Source: Candidatus Aquidulcis sp. (GTDB taxonomy: Bacteria; Chloroflexota; Anaerolineae; Anaerolineales; UBA4823). Taken from it: a DNA stretch of 64,000 nucleotides. Numbering within the stretch: position 1 is the first letter of the stretch; every line of letters starts with the position of its first letter. Shown here one piece after another: positions 9,001 through 16,454 of the stretch. Under the pieces are notes generated by a model, which searched no databases, had not been told where the DNA came from, and saw nothing but the letters and a program-made list of their open reading frames with translations. The stretch is from contig DYIZ01000007.1 of NCBI GenBank assembly GCA_020723385.1, forward strand, positions 1 to 64,000, given 5' to 3'. The position numbers were made by a program, and so were the translations under genes.

Positions 9001-9465
9001 GAGCAGGATGTCGCCGGCTTCGGAGAGCGACTGGATGCGGTGGGCCACATTGGCGGCGTCGCCGATCACCGAATAAGCCTGCCGCCCCTGTGAGCCGATG
9101 CCTCCCGCGACGACCAGCCCGGTGTTGATGCCGACGTGCAAACCCAACGCGGTGTGATTTTCGGCGTTGAAGGCTGCGAGTGCGGCCATCATTTCCAGCG
9201 CGGTGTGCAGGGCGCGTTCGGCGTCGTCTTCGTGAGCGGCTGGCGCGCCAAACAACGCCATGATTTCATCGCCAACGAATTTATCAATCGTCCCGCCGAA
9301 CTGTTCGATGACCGGGGCCAGGCGGTCGAAACAGGCGTTGAGCAGCGAGCGCGCCTCTTCGGGGTCAGCCTGCTCGGAGAGATGCGTAAAACCGGCGAGA
9401 TCGGCAAACAGGATGGTGACGACGCGCCGTTCGGCAGGGAGGGATGCGGGAGGAGGGGGAGTCAT
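6028..9465 (-). CDS. Class III adenylate/guanylate cyclase with STAND-type ATPase and TPR repeats
   Basis: 1145 residues. A cyclase domain at about 12-190 keeps the metal aspartates (Asp22 in FADLAG, Asp66 in VGDE), Lys62, and the Asp136/Asn139/Arg143 set, so it looks catalytically complete. An AAA/STAND ATPase follows with Walker A GDPGLGKS (238-245) and a GRExE-type linker before it. From about 590 to the end are alpha-helical TPR-like repeats. No DNA-binding domain is seen. The architecture is common in Chloroflexota and Mycobacteria as signal-integrating regulators. It sits between the cysteine desulfurase and mnmA and overlaps mnmA by 8 nt. Confidence 0.9.
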   Translation of the reverse strand: MTPPPPASLPAERRVVTILFADLAGFTHLSEQADPEEARSLLNACFDRLAPVIEQFGGTIDKFVGDEIMALFGAPAAHEDDAERALHTALEMMAALAAFNAENHTALGLHVGINTGLVVAGGIGSQGRQAYSVIGDAANVAHRIQSLSEAGDILLGEETHHLSAARFDFEPRGEAPIRGRSEPVKIYRLIGPKAQPSPMRGLLGLSSPMVGRETEMASLLGLSRSLRTDKGGVVFVLGDPGLGKSRLVNEWQATAQSHYPEIRWAGEHCLSYGQGLAYRLATDLVRALAEVHPGDPESKLAEAVQKLARNGSVEPDDYTCTYLSHLLSLPLEASTLATISQLDPQVLQERYVEALRRVLTSLTAKQPLTLVLEDFHWADPSSVGLATRLLPLANEAPVLFCFVVRPDADAPAWALVSTVRDNPAPERIELMLPPLSEAESQRLVTNLLEGESLSAPVRSLILKRAEGNPFFIEEIIRILIDRGVIFRKAGGWISLDDTQEIEIPATLQGLLMARVDRLPDAARQILRVATVIGRRFSRRVLDVVLKGAGETPVETLDELERAGILQSVEPEPEAEYRFRHTLVYEAAYQSILRQDRKRLHLAVGEVLETFYASQQEERAVTLAYHFDAAEDFPRALRYNTLAGDVAFRKFALPEAIGLYSRALEIVKRAAGIASPKMLRHLYLQRGRAFELSAQFKQALENYSEMAAAGKSLDNLAIELAALTEHAKLHATPTTVADSEEGQHLANRALQLAQQAGDRAAQARLHWILLLALRWQGEFEAAIEHGQQSLALSRELDLREQLAYTLQDIHPYYSRIGDYDRAMALLEEARQLWRELGNFPMLADNLNSAGDIMHDSGKSEQALALADEAYRLSEAIGNRWNQAFAMDIRGLACFELGRFDESIEAFGNALRLSEQAGLVALFSRTVVRAVLAIASLGAGEHFSALTRLIEAASARISIMWPEAIRLAQRVAAARLAVYQQQLEKASEILDEASQTILGFSTDFFALHGWLYLVRCELAAARRDPSGVVALADEVLDSDQTMFHRCRIELLAVKGRALLDMGDLISAEALLRSAWERAEAGNLRCCFVPIQSAMSNYYARCGDSHQSRLWHEAGRQSAEETLRQTNDAELRQGYLNWPGVREVIGDG

Positions 9466-9493
9466 CTTTTGTGAACTCGGAAATGATGGATGA

Positions 9494-9544
9494 GTAAAAC
9501 GTAAAACGGAAGGCGCTCTTTACGGAATACGTTTTACGCTTTAC
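9494..9544. repeat. Word-iterated palindrome GTAAAACG
   Basis: Arm 9494-9508 has two copies of GTAAAAC(G); arm 9530-9544 is its reverse complement with one mismatch, with a 21-nt loop. It reaches into the last codons of the cysteine desulfurase gene. The same word tripled occurs inside the phosphohexomutase gene at 13402-13423. Confidence 0.8.
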
Positions 9545-10691
9545 GAGCTTTCTCTACCAATCCCGGCAGCGCTGACAAAAACGCATCCACTGCCTCCAGG
9601 GTTGTATCCATTCCCAGGGTGACGCGCAGCGAGCCGAGCGCCCAACGCGGCGGCAATCCCAGGGCAAGCAGTACGTCCGACGGCTTTGGGTCGCCGCTCT
9701 TGCAGGCTGAGCCGGACGAGCAGGCGAAACCGGCCACATCGAGCAGCATCAGCAAGGCATTGCCATCCACGCCTTCGAAAACGAAGCTGGCATGGTTGGG
9801 CAGGCGGGTTACCGGATGCCCGGTCAGCCGGGCGGATGGGATGTCTTCCAGCACGCGGCCGATCAACCTGTCGCGCAGCGGTTTGAGGTGGGAGATGCGG
9901 ACTTCACGTTCGATTTGCGCCAGCCGGAAGGCTTCGGCCATCCCGGCGATGTACGGAACGTTGGAGGTGCCCGCCCGCAGGTTGTGTTCCTGGCCGCCGC
10001 CGGTCTGCACCGGGAGGATGGGCGTCCCGGCGCGAACGTACAGCGCGCCGACGCCCTTCGGCCCATAAAATTTATGGGCCCCGAGGGCCAGCAAATCCAC
10101 GTTGAGGGCAGTCACGTCCACCGGGAGATGGGCGGCGGCCTGCACGGCATCGGTGTGGAAGGGGATGCCGCGTTCCCGGCACAGCGCGCCAATCTCGGCG
10201 ATGGGGTTGATCGTGCCGATTTCATTGTTGGCGTACATCACTGAGACGACGGCGGTGTCGTCTCGCAGGCGTTTGGCGACTTCGCGCGGGTGAACTTTAC
10301 CGGCGTCGTCCACCGGCAGGTATTCCAGCTCGAACTTGTGCAAGGCGGCCAATTGTTGGGCGGTGTGCGAGACAGCGTGGTGTTCCACCGGGCTGATGAG
10401 GATATGCCGGGCGTCGCGCTCCCGGCGGGCGGCGAGCGCCGCGCCGCGCAGCGCCAAATTATCGGATTCGGAACCGCAGGAAGTGAAGACAACCTCCTCC
10501 GGGCGGCAGTTCAACCCGCGTGCGACTGTTTCCCTCGCTTCTTCAACGGTTGCTTCGGCCTGCTGTCCGTAGGTGTGAACGGACGATGGGTTACCGAAGG
10601 TCTCCCGGAAGTACGGCATCATCGTTTCCAGCACGCGCGGGTCAACCGGCGTGGTGGCGGCGTAATCGAGATAGGTTTTATAGGTTTTCAT
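9534..10691 (-). CDS. Cysteine desulfurase, group I (IscS/NifS type)
   Basis: 385 residues from the ATG at 10691; an in-frame ATG at 10703 would add four residues. I chose 10691 because it overlaps the upstream stop as TGATG, a coupling signal, and gives the usual N terminus just before LDYAATTP. PLP-binding Lys207 lies in LGAHKFYG, His104 in VEHHAVSH, and the mobile-loop catalytic Cys330 in SSGSACKSG. It transfers cysteine sulfur as persulfide; with MnmA encoded two genes downstream it probably feeds tRNA thiolation, and possibly Fe-S assembly as well. Confidence 0.95.
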   Translation of the reverse strand: MKTYKTYLDYAATTPVDPRVLETMMPYFRETFGNPSSVHTYGQQAEATVEEARETVARGLNCRPEEVVFTSCGSESDNLALRGAALAARRERDARHILISPVEHHAVSHTAQQLAALHKFELEYLPVDDAGKVHPREVAKRLRDDTAVVSVMYANNEIGTINPIAEIGALCRERGIPFHTDAVQAAAHLPVDVTALNVDLLALGAHKFYGPKGVGALYVRAGTPILPVQTGGGQEHNLRAGTSNVPYIAGMAEAFRLAQIEREVRISHLKPLRDRLIGRVLEDIPSARLTGHPVTRLPNHASFVFEGVDGNALLMLLDVAGFACSSGSACKSGDPKPSDVLLALGLPPRWALGSLRVTLGMDTTLEAVDAFLSALPGLVEKARKA

Positions 10692-11608
10692 CAGGGTTCC
10701 CAATTAAGATGCTGCATGGCGAACAGATAGGGCTGGCCGTTGACATAATCGAAGCCGATGACCCAGGCGCTCCAGTTCAGTTCATCGCCTTCCCCAGGGG
10801 GGCGGTAGTAAGTGTAATAGTTGATATTGGTGTATTCCGAAGGCCAGGAATAGGTAAAGCTGGCTTCGCCAATGGCGATTGTATTACAGTTTGCAGTGTA
10901 ATTGCCATCGAATACATCCAACAGAGCAGGCAAGACTTCCCTGTAAAAAGTGGCCTGGACGATTTGCCCGCTGACCGGGTCAACGCCCCAATTTATCATC
11001 AACTTGCTGTCGAATATGGTTATAGCCTCGGCAGGGGTATAGTTGACGATATGACCGTCACGCAGGTAGCGCAAACTCATGCCGTGCATCGGGCTGACCA
11101 GTGAAGCGAAGAAGTTACTGTTTTGAGATTGTAACGCGCTTTTCAACCCTTCGACAAGTGTGGCGATGCGCGTGTCGGCGCAAAAGACTTCCGGGGCGAT
11201 ATATTCAGCCAGGTGATTGGCGCTCACCCAGCCGATGAGACCGTTCGGGAGACGCACTTCGACCCAAGGGTCGTCGTCCACCTTCATTTCCGCACCGGTC
11301 AGCGTGATGCCGATGCGGTTATAGGGGATAGTTTCCAACACCAGCCCGCCTTCCCCGGCGGTTTTACGAATGTTCAAGGTATGATTTTCGGCAACCTGAA
11401 TGACGGCATATTGAAGTTGGATGTCCGCAGTGGGGGATGTGTCAGCCGAGAGAGTTGTGGCGGTGGCCGACGGCGCTGGTGTGGCGGGCGGGATTGCCGG
11501 CGTGAATGTCGCCGCGGGCGGAGGCGTGGCCGACGGAATGACGATGGGCCAGGCCGCGCAGGCGGTTGTCAGAAAGGGTAAAACGAGGATAACAGTAAGT
11601 TTTTTCAC
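10691..11608 (-). CDS. Lipoprotein with SH3-like domain, paralogue of the next gene upstream
   Basis: About 305 residues from GTG at 11608, preceded by AGGTAA; an ATG at 11641 is in frame but lies within a palindromic repeat. The N terminus is a lipoprotein signal ending in LTTAC (lipid Cys18), followed by a Pro/Thr-rich tether. An SH3b-like segment follows (LNIRKTAGEG through WVSANHL). The rest is a conserved domain ending in QPYLFAMQHLNWEP. The gene at 11767-12762 has the same layout and similar sequence. Likely anchored outside the membrane; binding target unknown. Confidence 0.75.
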   Translation of the reverse strand: MKKLTVILVLPFLTTACAAWPIVIPSATPPPAATFTPAIPPATPAPSATATTLSADTSPTADIQLQYAVIQVAENHTLNIRKTAGEGGLVLETIPYNRIGITLTGAEMKVDDDPWVEVRLPNGLIGWVSANHLAEYIAPEVFCADTRIATLVEGLKSALQSQNSNFFASLVSPMHGMSLRYLRDGHIVNYTPAEAITIFDSKLMINWGVDPVSGQIVQATFYREVLPALLDVFDGNYTANCNTIAIGEASFTYSWPSEYTNINYYTYYRPPGEGDELNWSAWVIGFDYVNGQPYLFAMQHLNWEP

Positions 11609-11627
11609 ACAGTTACCTGTAAATTCG

Positions 11628-11713
11628 ATCACGAATGTCACGAATTAGCGAATAGCACGAATTCAAGTTAAAAAATACTCGTGGCATTCGTTCATTCGTG
11701 GTATTCGTGATAA
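11628..11713. repeat. Word-iterated palindrome ATTCGTG
   Basis: Left arm 11628-11663 repeats CACGAAT-like words four times; right arm 11678-11713 repeats ATTCGTG-like words four times. Together they form a long imperfect hairpin between the two lipoprotein genes. No other feature is visible in this intergenic stretch. Confidence 0.8.
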
Positions 11714-11766
11714 AAAAGCAGCATCCATTCGAGAACAACTGGACAGCAAGTTGTTAAATTGGGGGC

Positions 11767-12762
11767 CTACGGCTCCCACTCGAAATGGATCAGCGTGAAC
11801 AAATACGGCTGTCCGTCAACGTATTCAATTCCTGCCAGCCAGACGCGCCAGTCCAGCTCGACGCCCGGTGTGCCGGGGCGGTACAGGCCATAATAATTCA
11901 CAGCGGCGTACTCATACGGCCAGGAGTGTTCTGCAAAAATCCCAACATTGGGCAATTGATCGCAGGTTTTCGTGTAATCAGCCAGCAGTACATCCAGCAG
12001 GTTGGGCAGGACAATATCCCGGAAAGCGCCTTTCACATCCTGCCCGCTGGCAGGGTGTTTGCCCCAATCCATCACGTAGGTGCTGGTGAACACCCACTTG
12101 GCCTCATCGGGCGTGTAATTGGCGATGTTGCCAAACCGGTAGAGGTAAACGTTCAGGCCATGCACCGGGCTGACCAGCGAGGCATACAACTCGCCATTTT
12201 CTGTGGAGAGAGCCGCAGTCAGGTTATCGAGCAGCGTCAAAACTCGATTGTCGCCGCAAAAATTGGCTGTGGGTACATACTCGGTGAGATAGTGTGCGTT
12301 GACCCAGCCCAGGCTGCCTTCGGGCCGGTAGATTTCGACCCATTCTTCCACCCCGATAGTGGTTGTGTTGCCGGTGAGAGCGATTCCGGTGGCATTGTAA
12401 GGCAATGTTCCGACCGCAGGTTGGTCTGCGCCCGGCGATTGGCGTACATTGAGCACATCGTTATAGGGTACAAGCACGACCGCGTAAAGTCCCATCAGCG
12501 AGGAGGGCGGGGTCAGCGTCGGGTTCGCGACGGTCGGGGGAATGGGCGTATTGGTGAGAGTCGCTGGTTGCGTGGGAGCGGCGGTTGGCGGGATGGGAGT
12601 CAGCGTCACCGTGGGGGAAATCGTCGGGGTGTAGGTGGCAGGAAGCTGCGGGAAGGTGGGAATAATCGGTGCGGGGAGCGTCGGCGCAAGCGTTGGCTGC
12701 GTCGCGCACCCCAGAGCAACAAAGAACAGCATACCGATTGCCCAATAACGGTGAGTTTTCAT
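11767..12762 (-). CDS. Lipoprotein with SH3-like domain (paralogue pair)
   Basis: 331 residues from ATG at 12762, supported by GGAGGT 5 nt upstream; the open frame extends further up but through a palindrome. The lipoprotein signal ends in ALGC (Cys19). A long Pro/Thr spacer runs to about residue 90, then an SH3b-like unit (LNVRQSPGAD through WVNAHYL), then the same C-terminal domain as its downstream neighbour, ending QPYLFTLIHFEWEP. Shared FCGDNRV/FCADTRI and SWPYEY/SWPSEY segments show clear duplication. Likely an outer-face protein; function unknown. Confidence 0.8.
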   Translation of the reverse strand: MKTHRYWAIGMLFFVALGCATQPTLAPTLPAPIIPTFPQLPATYTPTISPTVTLTPIPPTAAPTQPATLTNTPIPPTVANPTLTPPSSLMGLYAVVLVPYNDVLNVRQSPGADQPAVGTLPYNATGIALTGNTTTIGVEEWVEIYRPEGSLGWVNAHYLTEYVPTANFCGDNRVLTLLDNLTAALSTENGELYASLVSPVHGLNVYLYRFGNIANYTPDEAKWVFTSTYVMDWGKHPASGQDVKGAFRDIVLPNLLDVLLADYTKTCDQLPNVGIFAEHSWPYEYAAVNYYGLYRPGTPGVELDWRVWLAGIEYVDGQPYLFTLIHFEWEP

Positions 12763-12795
12763 CGAATACCTCCGGTTTTCCACCGTCATTATAGC

Positions 12796-12828
12796 AGACC
12801 CCAGGGGTTTCAAAAACCCTTCGGGTCT
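12796..12828. repeat. Dispersed hairpin of the GACC/GTTT design
   Basis: An imperfect palindrome with outer arms AGACC/GGTCT and inner GGGTTT/AAACCC around a short loop. It lies upstream of the second lipoprotein gene and resembles the hairpins at 51-81 and 45007-45037. Confidence 0.55.
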
Positions 12829-12984
12829 GGGCGAATCCCGCCTCCCCCTCTCCCCTATCCCTTGATATAATACCAACCGTTCTTATCCCCTAACCCGCAT
12901 AAAGCGGAACATCTGTGGCCCTATCCTGGAATTTGAATTTTCCCTGTCAAACACCCCGGTTAGGCCATACACCCTGGAGGCAAT

Positions 12985-14406
12985 ATGGCAGACAAAATCG
13001 TATTCGGCACGGACGGCTGGCGGGGACGTATCGCCGAGGATTACACCTTTGCCAATCTGCGCCGCTGTGCGCAAGGTTTCGCCGATTACCTGATCGGAAA
13101 AGGCTGGCAAGGGGAATGGGTCGTTGTCGGGCATGATAAACGTTTCCATTCCGAGAATTTTGCTGTCTCGGTCGCTGAAGTGCTGGCTGCCAACGGGCTG
13201 CGTGTTTATCTCACCCAGGGTGCGACCCCCACCCCGGTGATTTCATTCTCGGTACCCAACCGTAAAGCGGTCGGGGCGGTCAACATCACGGCCTCGCACA
13301 ACCCCGCCACCGACAATGGCTTTAAAGTTCGCGACCCCAACGGCGGCGCGATTGACCCTGCCGGGTTGAAGCAAATTGAGGCTCTGATCCCTGACGATCC
13401 GAAAAACGTAAAACGTAAATCGTATCAGGAAGCCGAGGCTGCGGGCCTTATTGTGAAGTTCGATCCCGCCCCGGCTTATATCGAGCGAGTACACGATTTG
13501 CTCGACCTCCAGCCGATCAAGGATGCCGGGCTGAAAGTGCTGGTAGATCCGATGTGGGGCAATGGCGCCGGATGGTTTCCATTCTTGCTGGCGGGCGGTA
13601 AAACCCAGGTGGAAGAGATCCACAATTACCGCAACCCCATTTTCCCAGAGATGAGCCGCCCCGAACCGATCCCGCCCAACGTCAACGTCGGCCTGCAGCA
13701 AACCGTGGCGCGCGGCGCGGACGTGCTGGTGATCACCGACGGCGACGCTGACCGGGTGGGCATTGGCGATGAAAACGGTAATTTCATTGACCAGTTGCGC
13801 GTCTTTGGCTTGCTGGCATACTACCTGCTCGAAGTACGCGGCGAGCGCGGGCCGATCGTCAAGACCCTCTCCACCACCTCCATGCTCGACAAACTGGGCA
13901 AGCTGTACAACGTCCCTGTTCACAACACCGGCGTCGGCTTCAAATATGTCGCGCCGATGATGATGGAAACCCAGGCAATGATCGGCGGCGAGGAATCGGG
14001 CGGCTACGCCTTCCGCGGGCATGTGCCCGAGCGGGACGGCATCGTTGCCGGGCTGTACATGCTGGATATGATGGTGCGCACCGGACGCAAGCCGTCGCAG
14101 CTCCTCGAGGCGCTGTTCGCCAAAGTCGGGGCGCATTATTACGACCGGATTGACCGGCCTTTCACGGGCGAGCGCCAGGCCCGCGAGCAGGCTATCCTCG
14201 ACGCCAAGCCAGCCACCATCGGCGGCGTTCCGGTTGTCAATCTCGATACCACCGATGGCTATAAATTCAACCTGGCAGACGGCGGCTGGCTGCTCATCCG
14301 CTTCTCCGGCACCGAGCCGATCATGCGGGTGTACTGCGAAACAACTGACAAAGAACGCGTCAAGGGTATCCTCGAAGACGGGATGCGGGTGGCGGGGTTG
14401 GCGTGA
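12985..14406 (+). CDS. Phosphoglucomutase/phosphomannomutase family (alpha-D-phosphohexomutase)
   Basis: 473 residues, ATG preceded by GGAGG. All four family signatures are present: catalytic serine loop TASHNP (Ser104), metal loop DGDADR (252-257), sugar-binding GEESGG (335-340) and the C-terminal phosphate loop RFSGTEP (about 447-453). It isomerises hexose 1- and 6-phosphates, feeding glycogen, cell-wall or nucleotide-sugar synthesis. A short repetitive insert (GTAAAACG words at 13402-13423) encodes the unusual basic KNVKRKS stretch. Which sugar it prefers cannot be read from sequence. Confidence 0.93.
   Translation: MADKIVFGTDGWRGRIAEDYTFANLRRCAQGFADYLIGKGWQGEWVVVGHDKRFHSENFAVSVAEVLAANGLRVYLTQGATPTPVISFSVPNRKAVGAVNITASHNPATDNGFKVRDPNGGAIDPAGLKQIEALIPDDPKNVKRKSYQEAEAAGLIVKFDPAPAYIERVHDLLDLQPIKDAGLKVLVDPMWGNGAGWFPFLLAGGKTQVEEIHNYRNPIFPEMSRPEPIPPNVNVGLQQTVARGADVLVITDGDADRVGIGDENGNFIDQLRVFGLLAYYLLEVRGERGPIVKTLSTTSMLDKLGKLYNVPVHNTGVGFKYVAPMMMETQAMIGGEESGGYAFRGHVPERDGIVAGLYMLDMMVRTGRKPSQLLEALFAKVGAHYYDRIDRPFTGERQAREQAILDAKPATIGGVPVVNLDTTDGYKFNLADGGWLLIRFSGTEPIMRVYCETTDKERVKGILEDGMRVAGLA
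13402..13423. repeat. GTAAAACG word repeat inside the mutase gene
   Basis: Three copies of ACGTAAA-like words in frame, the same word as the intergenic palindrome at 9494-9544. Only one arm is present here. Confidence 0.6.
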
Positions 14407-14410
14407 TAGA

Positions 14411-14485
14411 TGTGTCACGTATCATGTGTCATGTGTCACGTGATATCAGAAAACTTGACACCGGAGCACGTGACACGTGACACTG
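14411..14485. repeat. Word-iterated palindrome GTGTCAC(G), overlapping the TatD start
   Basis: The left arm iterates TGTCACG/TGTCATG words (14411-14445); the right arm has CACGTGACACGTGACAC (about 14467-14483), complementary to 14427-14441 and flanks. The GTG start of the next gene lies inside the right arm. Confidence 0.8.
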
Positions 14486-15283
14486 ACCGACACTCACTGC
14501 CATCTCGATTTTCATGCATTCGACGACGATCGGGAGATGGTGCTGGACCGGGCGCGGTCGGCGGGATTGACGAGGATTCTCGACCCTGGAATTGACCTGG
14601 CATCGAGCGGGGTCGCGGTCAAACTGAGTGAGTCTTATCCCGAAGTCTACGCGGCGGTAGGCATCCACCCGAGCGATGCCCGCCAATGGGAGCCGGGCAC
14701 GCCCGCCAGCCTGCACAAACTGGCGAAAAGCCCCAAAGTCGTCGCCATTGGCGAGATCGGGCTGGATTATTATCGTGACCGCGCGCCGCGTGACGTACAG
14801 CAGCGGGTTTTCCACCAGCAGCTCGACCTGGCTGCGGAGTTGAATCTGCCGGTGATCGTCCACTGCCGGGATGCGGCGGACGATGTCCTCGGGATTTTGA
14901 CCGATTGGCAGAGCCGGCTGTTGGCGGCAGGCTCCCCGGTTGCTGATCGTCCTGGGGTGCTGCACTCCTTTTCAGGCGAGGAATCCACTGCCCGGCGGGC
15001 CATCGCCCTCAATTTTTTCATCGGGATCACCGGGCCGGTGACATTTCTAAATGCCAGGGATCATCAGGCAGTGATTGCGCGGCTGCCGTTGGAAAAATTG
15101 TTGATCGAGACGGATGCGCCTTTCCTGACCCCGCATCCGCATCGCGGCCAGCGTAATGAACCGGGCCATGTCCGGTTGGTCGCCCAAAAAATATCTGAGC
15201 TTCACCACTTACCGGTGGAATTTGTTGCAGAAACGACGACAGCCAATGCAAACCGGCTGTTCGCGTGGAGAGACGATTGTTGA
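14477..15283 (+). CDS. tatD: TatD-family metal-dependent deoxyribonuclease
   Basis: 268 residues, typical length. A metallo-hydrolase (TIM barrel) starts with the metal motif DTHCHLD. Further metal ligands are expected in GEIGLDYY, IVHCRDA and the late ETDAPFLTP motif, all present in family order. The family removes 3-prime nucleotides from DNA. The GTG start lies within a palindromic repeat with no clear ribosome site, so a repeat may have replaced the original leader. The stop overlaps the next gene. Confidence 0.92.
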   Translation: MTLTDTHCHLDFHAFDDDREMVLDRARSAGLTRILDPGIDLASSGVAVKLSESYPEVYAAVGIHPSDARQWEPGTPASLHKLAKSPKVVAIGEIGLDYYRDRAPRDVQQRVFHQQLDLAAELNLPVIVHCRDAADDVLGILTDWQSRLLAAGSPVADRPGVLHSFSGEESTARRAIALNFFIGITGPVTFLNARDHQAVIARLPLEKLLIETDAPFLTPHPHRGQRNEPGHVRLVAQKISELHHLPVEFVAETTTANANRLFAWRDDC

Positions 15284-16242
15284 AGACAGTTTCGTTTTTC
15301 GAGCCTGTGCGGGTGCAAATCGAGCAAGTCGAAGCGCTGATGCGCTCCCAGTCGAACGGGCATCATTCGGAGTTGGCCGCGGCCCTCGACCATTTGTTAT
15401 CGGCAGGCGGCAAACGCGTTCGCCCGGCGGTGACGCTGCTGGCCGGACGGATGTTGGGCGGCGCGCCGGAACGGCTGGTGACGCTGGCGGCGGCAATCGA
15501 AATGCTGCACACCGCTACCCTGGTTCACGATGATTTGATTGACGGGGCGCTCTTCCGGCGGGGGTCGCCCACTTTGAACGCCCAGTGGTCGCCAGCCGCT
15601 ACGGTGCTGACCGGAGATTTCATTTTCGCCCGCGCTGCCAAGCTGGCCGCTTCAACCGATTCAATCGAAGTGATGCACTTGTTTTCATCTACCTTGTCTA
15701 CCATTGTCAATGGGGAGATCGTCCAATTATTCTCCGGGCGGGGCAAGGCGAATCGCGATAGTTATTATCATCGCATTTATGCCAAAACCGCCTCGCTGTT
15801 CGAGACGGCAGCCTCGGCAGCGGCTATTCTCAGCCCGGTTAGCGATGAGACTGTGGAAATCATGCGAATCTATGGGCGGGAGATTGGCATGGCATTTCAA
15901 ATCGTGGATGATGTGTTGGATTTCACCGGAGAGCAGGCGACGGTGGGCAAGCCATTAGCCAGTGACCTGCGCCAGGGGTTGGTAACTCTGCCGGCGTTGA
16001 ATTATCTCGAGGTTTGGCCTGAAGATCCCGATATGGCTGCTATTCTGGCAGGTACGATTTCTGAGCCTTGCGTCGCCCGGCTGATAGCTGCGATTCGCCA
16101 AAGCGGCGCGATCCAACGCGCATTAGAAGAAGCAGAGCAGTTTGTGAAGCGGGGCGTGGATGCGTTGTCATCCCTGCCAGATTGCGTCGAGCGGCAGGCG
16201 CTGCTAGACCTGGCTGAATATTTCGTACAGCGCCAGTTGTAG
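15265..16242 (+). CDS. Long-chain polyprenyl diphosphate synthase
   Basis: 325 residues from GTG 15265; a TTG at 15280 (or 15277) after GGAG is an equally good start and would couple to the upstream stop. The two Asp-rich motifs are DDLID (89-93) and DDVLD (215-219), with GGKRVRP before the first. The family condenses isopentenyl diphosphate units; the motif pattern fits octaprenyl/heptaprenyl-type enzymes making quinone side chains or lipid carriers. Overlaps the tatD gene, so likely co-transcribed with it. Product chain length cannot be assigned. Confidence 0.93.
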   Translation: MERRLLKTVSFFEPVRVQIEQVEALMRSQSNGHHSELAAALDHLLSAGGKRVRPAVTLLAGRMLGGAPERLVTLAAAIEMLHTATLVHDDLIDGALFRRGSPTLNAQWSPAATVLTGDFIFARAAKLAASTDSIEVMHLFSSTLSTIVNGEIVQLFSGRGKANRDSYYHRIYAKTASLFETAASAAAILSPVSDETVEIMRIYGREIGMAFQIVDDVLDFTGEQATVGKPLASDLRQGLVTLPALNYLEVWPEDPDMAAILAGTISEPCVARLIAAIRQSGAIQRALEEAEQFVKRGVDALSSLPDCVERQALLDLAEYFVQRQL

Positions 16243-16295
16243 TTCGTTGACAAAAACCGGAGACCGTAGTAAGATTTCGCCGCTCTACCGGTCAT

Positions 16296-16367
16296 GGCGA
16301 GGTAGCTCAATGGCGGAGCAGTGGCATCATAATCCATCGGTTGTGGGTTCAAGTCCCACCCTCGCCA
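16296..16367 (+). tRNA. tRNA with CAT anticodon, probably tRNA-Met
   Basis: 72 nt folding as a full cloverleaf: acceptor GGCGAGG/CCTCGCC, D stem GCTC/GAGC, T arm GTGGG-TTCAAGT-CCCAC. The anticodon loop ATCATAA gives CAT at 16328-16330. The innermost anticodon-stem pair is a C-T mismatch. No CCA is encoded. Elongator methionine is most likely; an isoleucine tRNA modified at C34 also has CAT and cannot be excluded. Confidence 0.9.
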
Positions 16368-16389
16368 CACCAGAATATCCCACACGCGA

Positions 16390-16416
16390 CACCCCGCAGG
16401 GCTGACCTGCGGGGTG
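16390..16416. terminator. Strong hairpin after the tRNA gene
   Basis: An 11-bp perfect GC-rich stem (16390-16400 with 16406-16416) with loop GCTGA, followed by TTGT. It lies between the tRNA and the convergent radical SAM gene, so it can stop transcription from both sides. Confidence 0.8.
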
Positions 16417-16454
16417 TTGTGCTATAAATGAGACGGCGGGTTGGTCCGCTGACT

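Noticed and set aside
13243-14418. 391-codon open frame on the - strand
   Set aside because: Antisense shadow of the phosphohexomutase, whose four signatures are intact.
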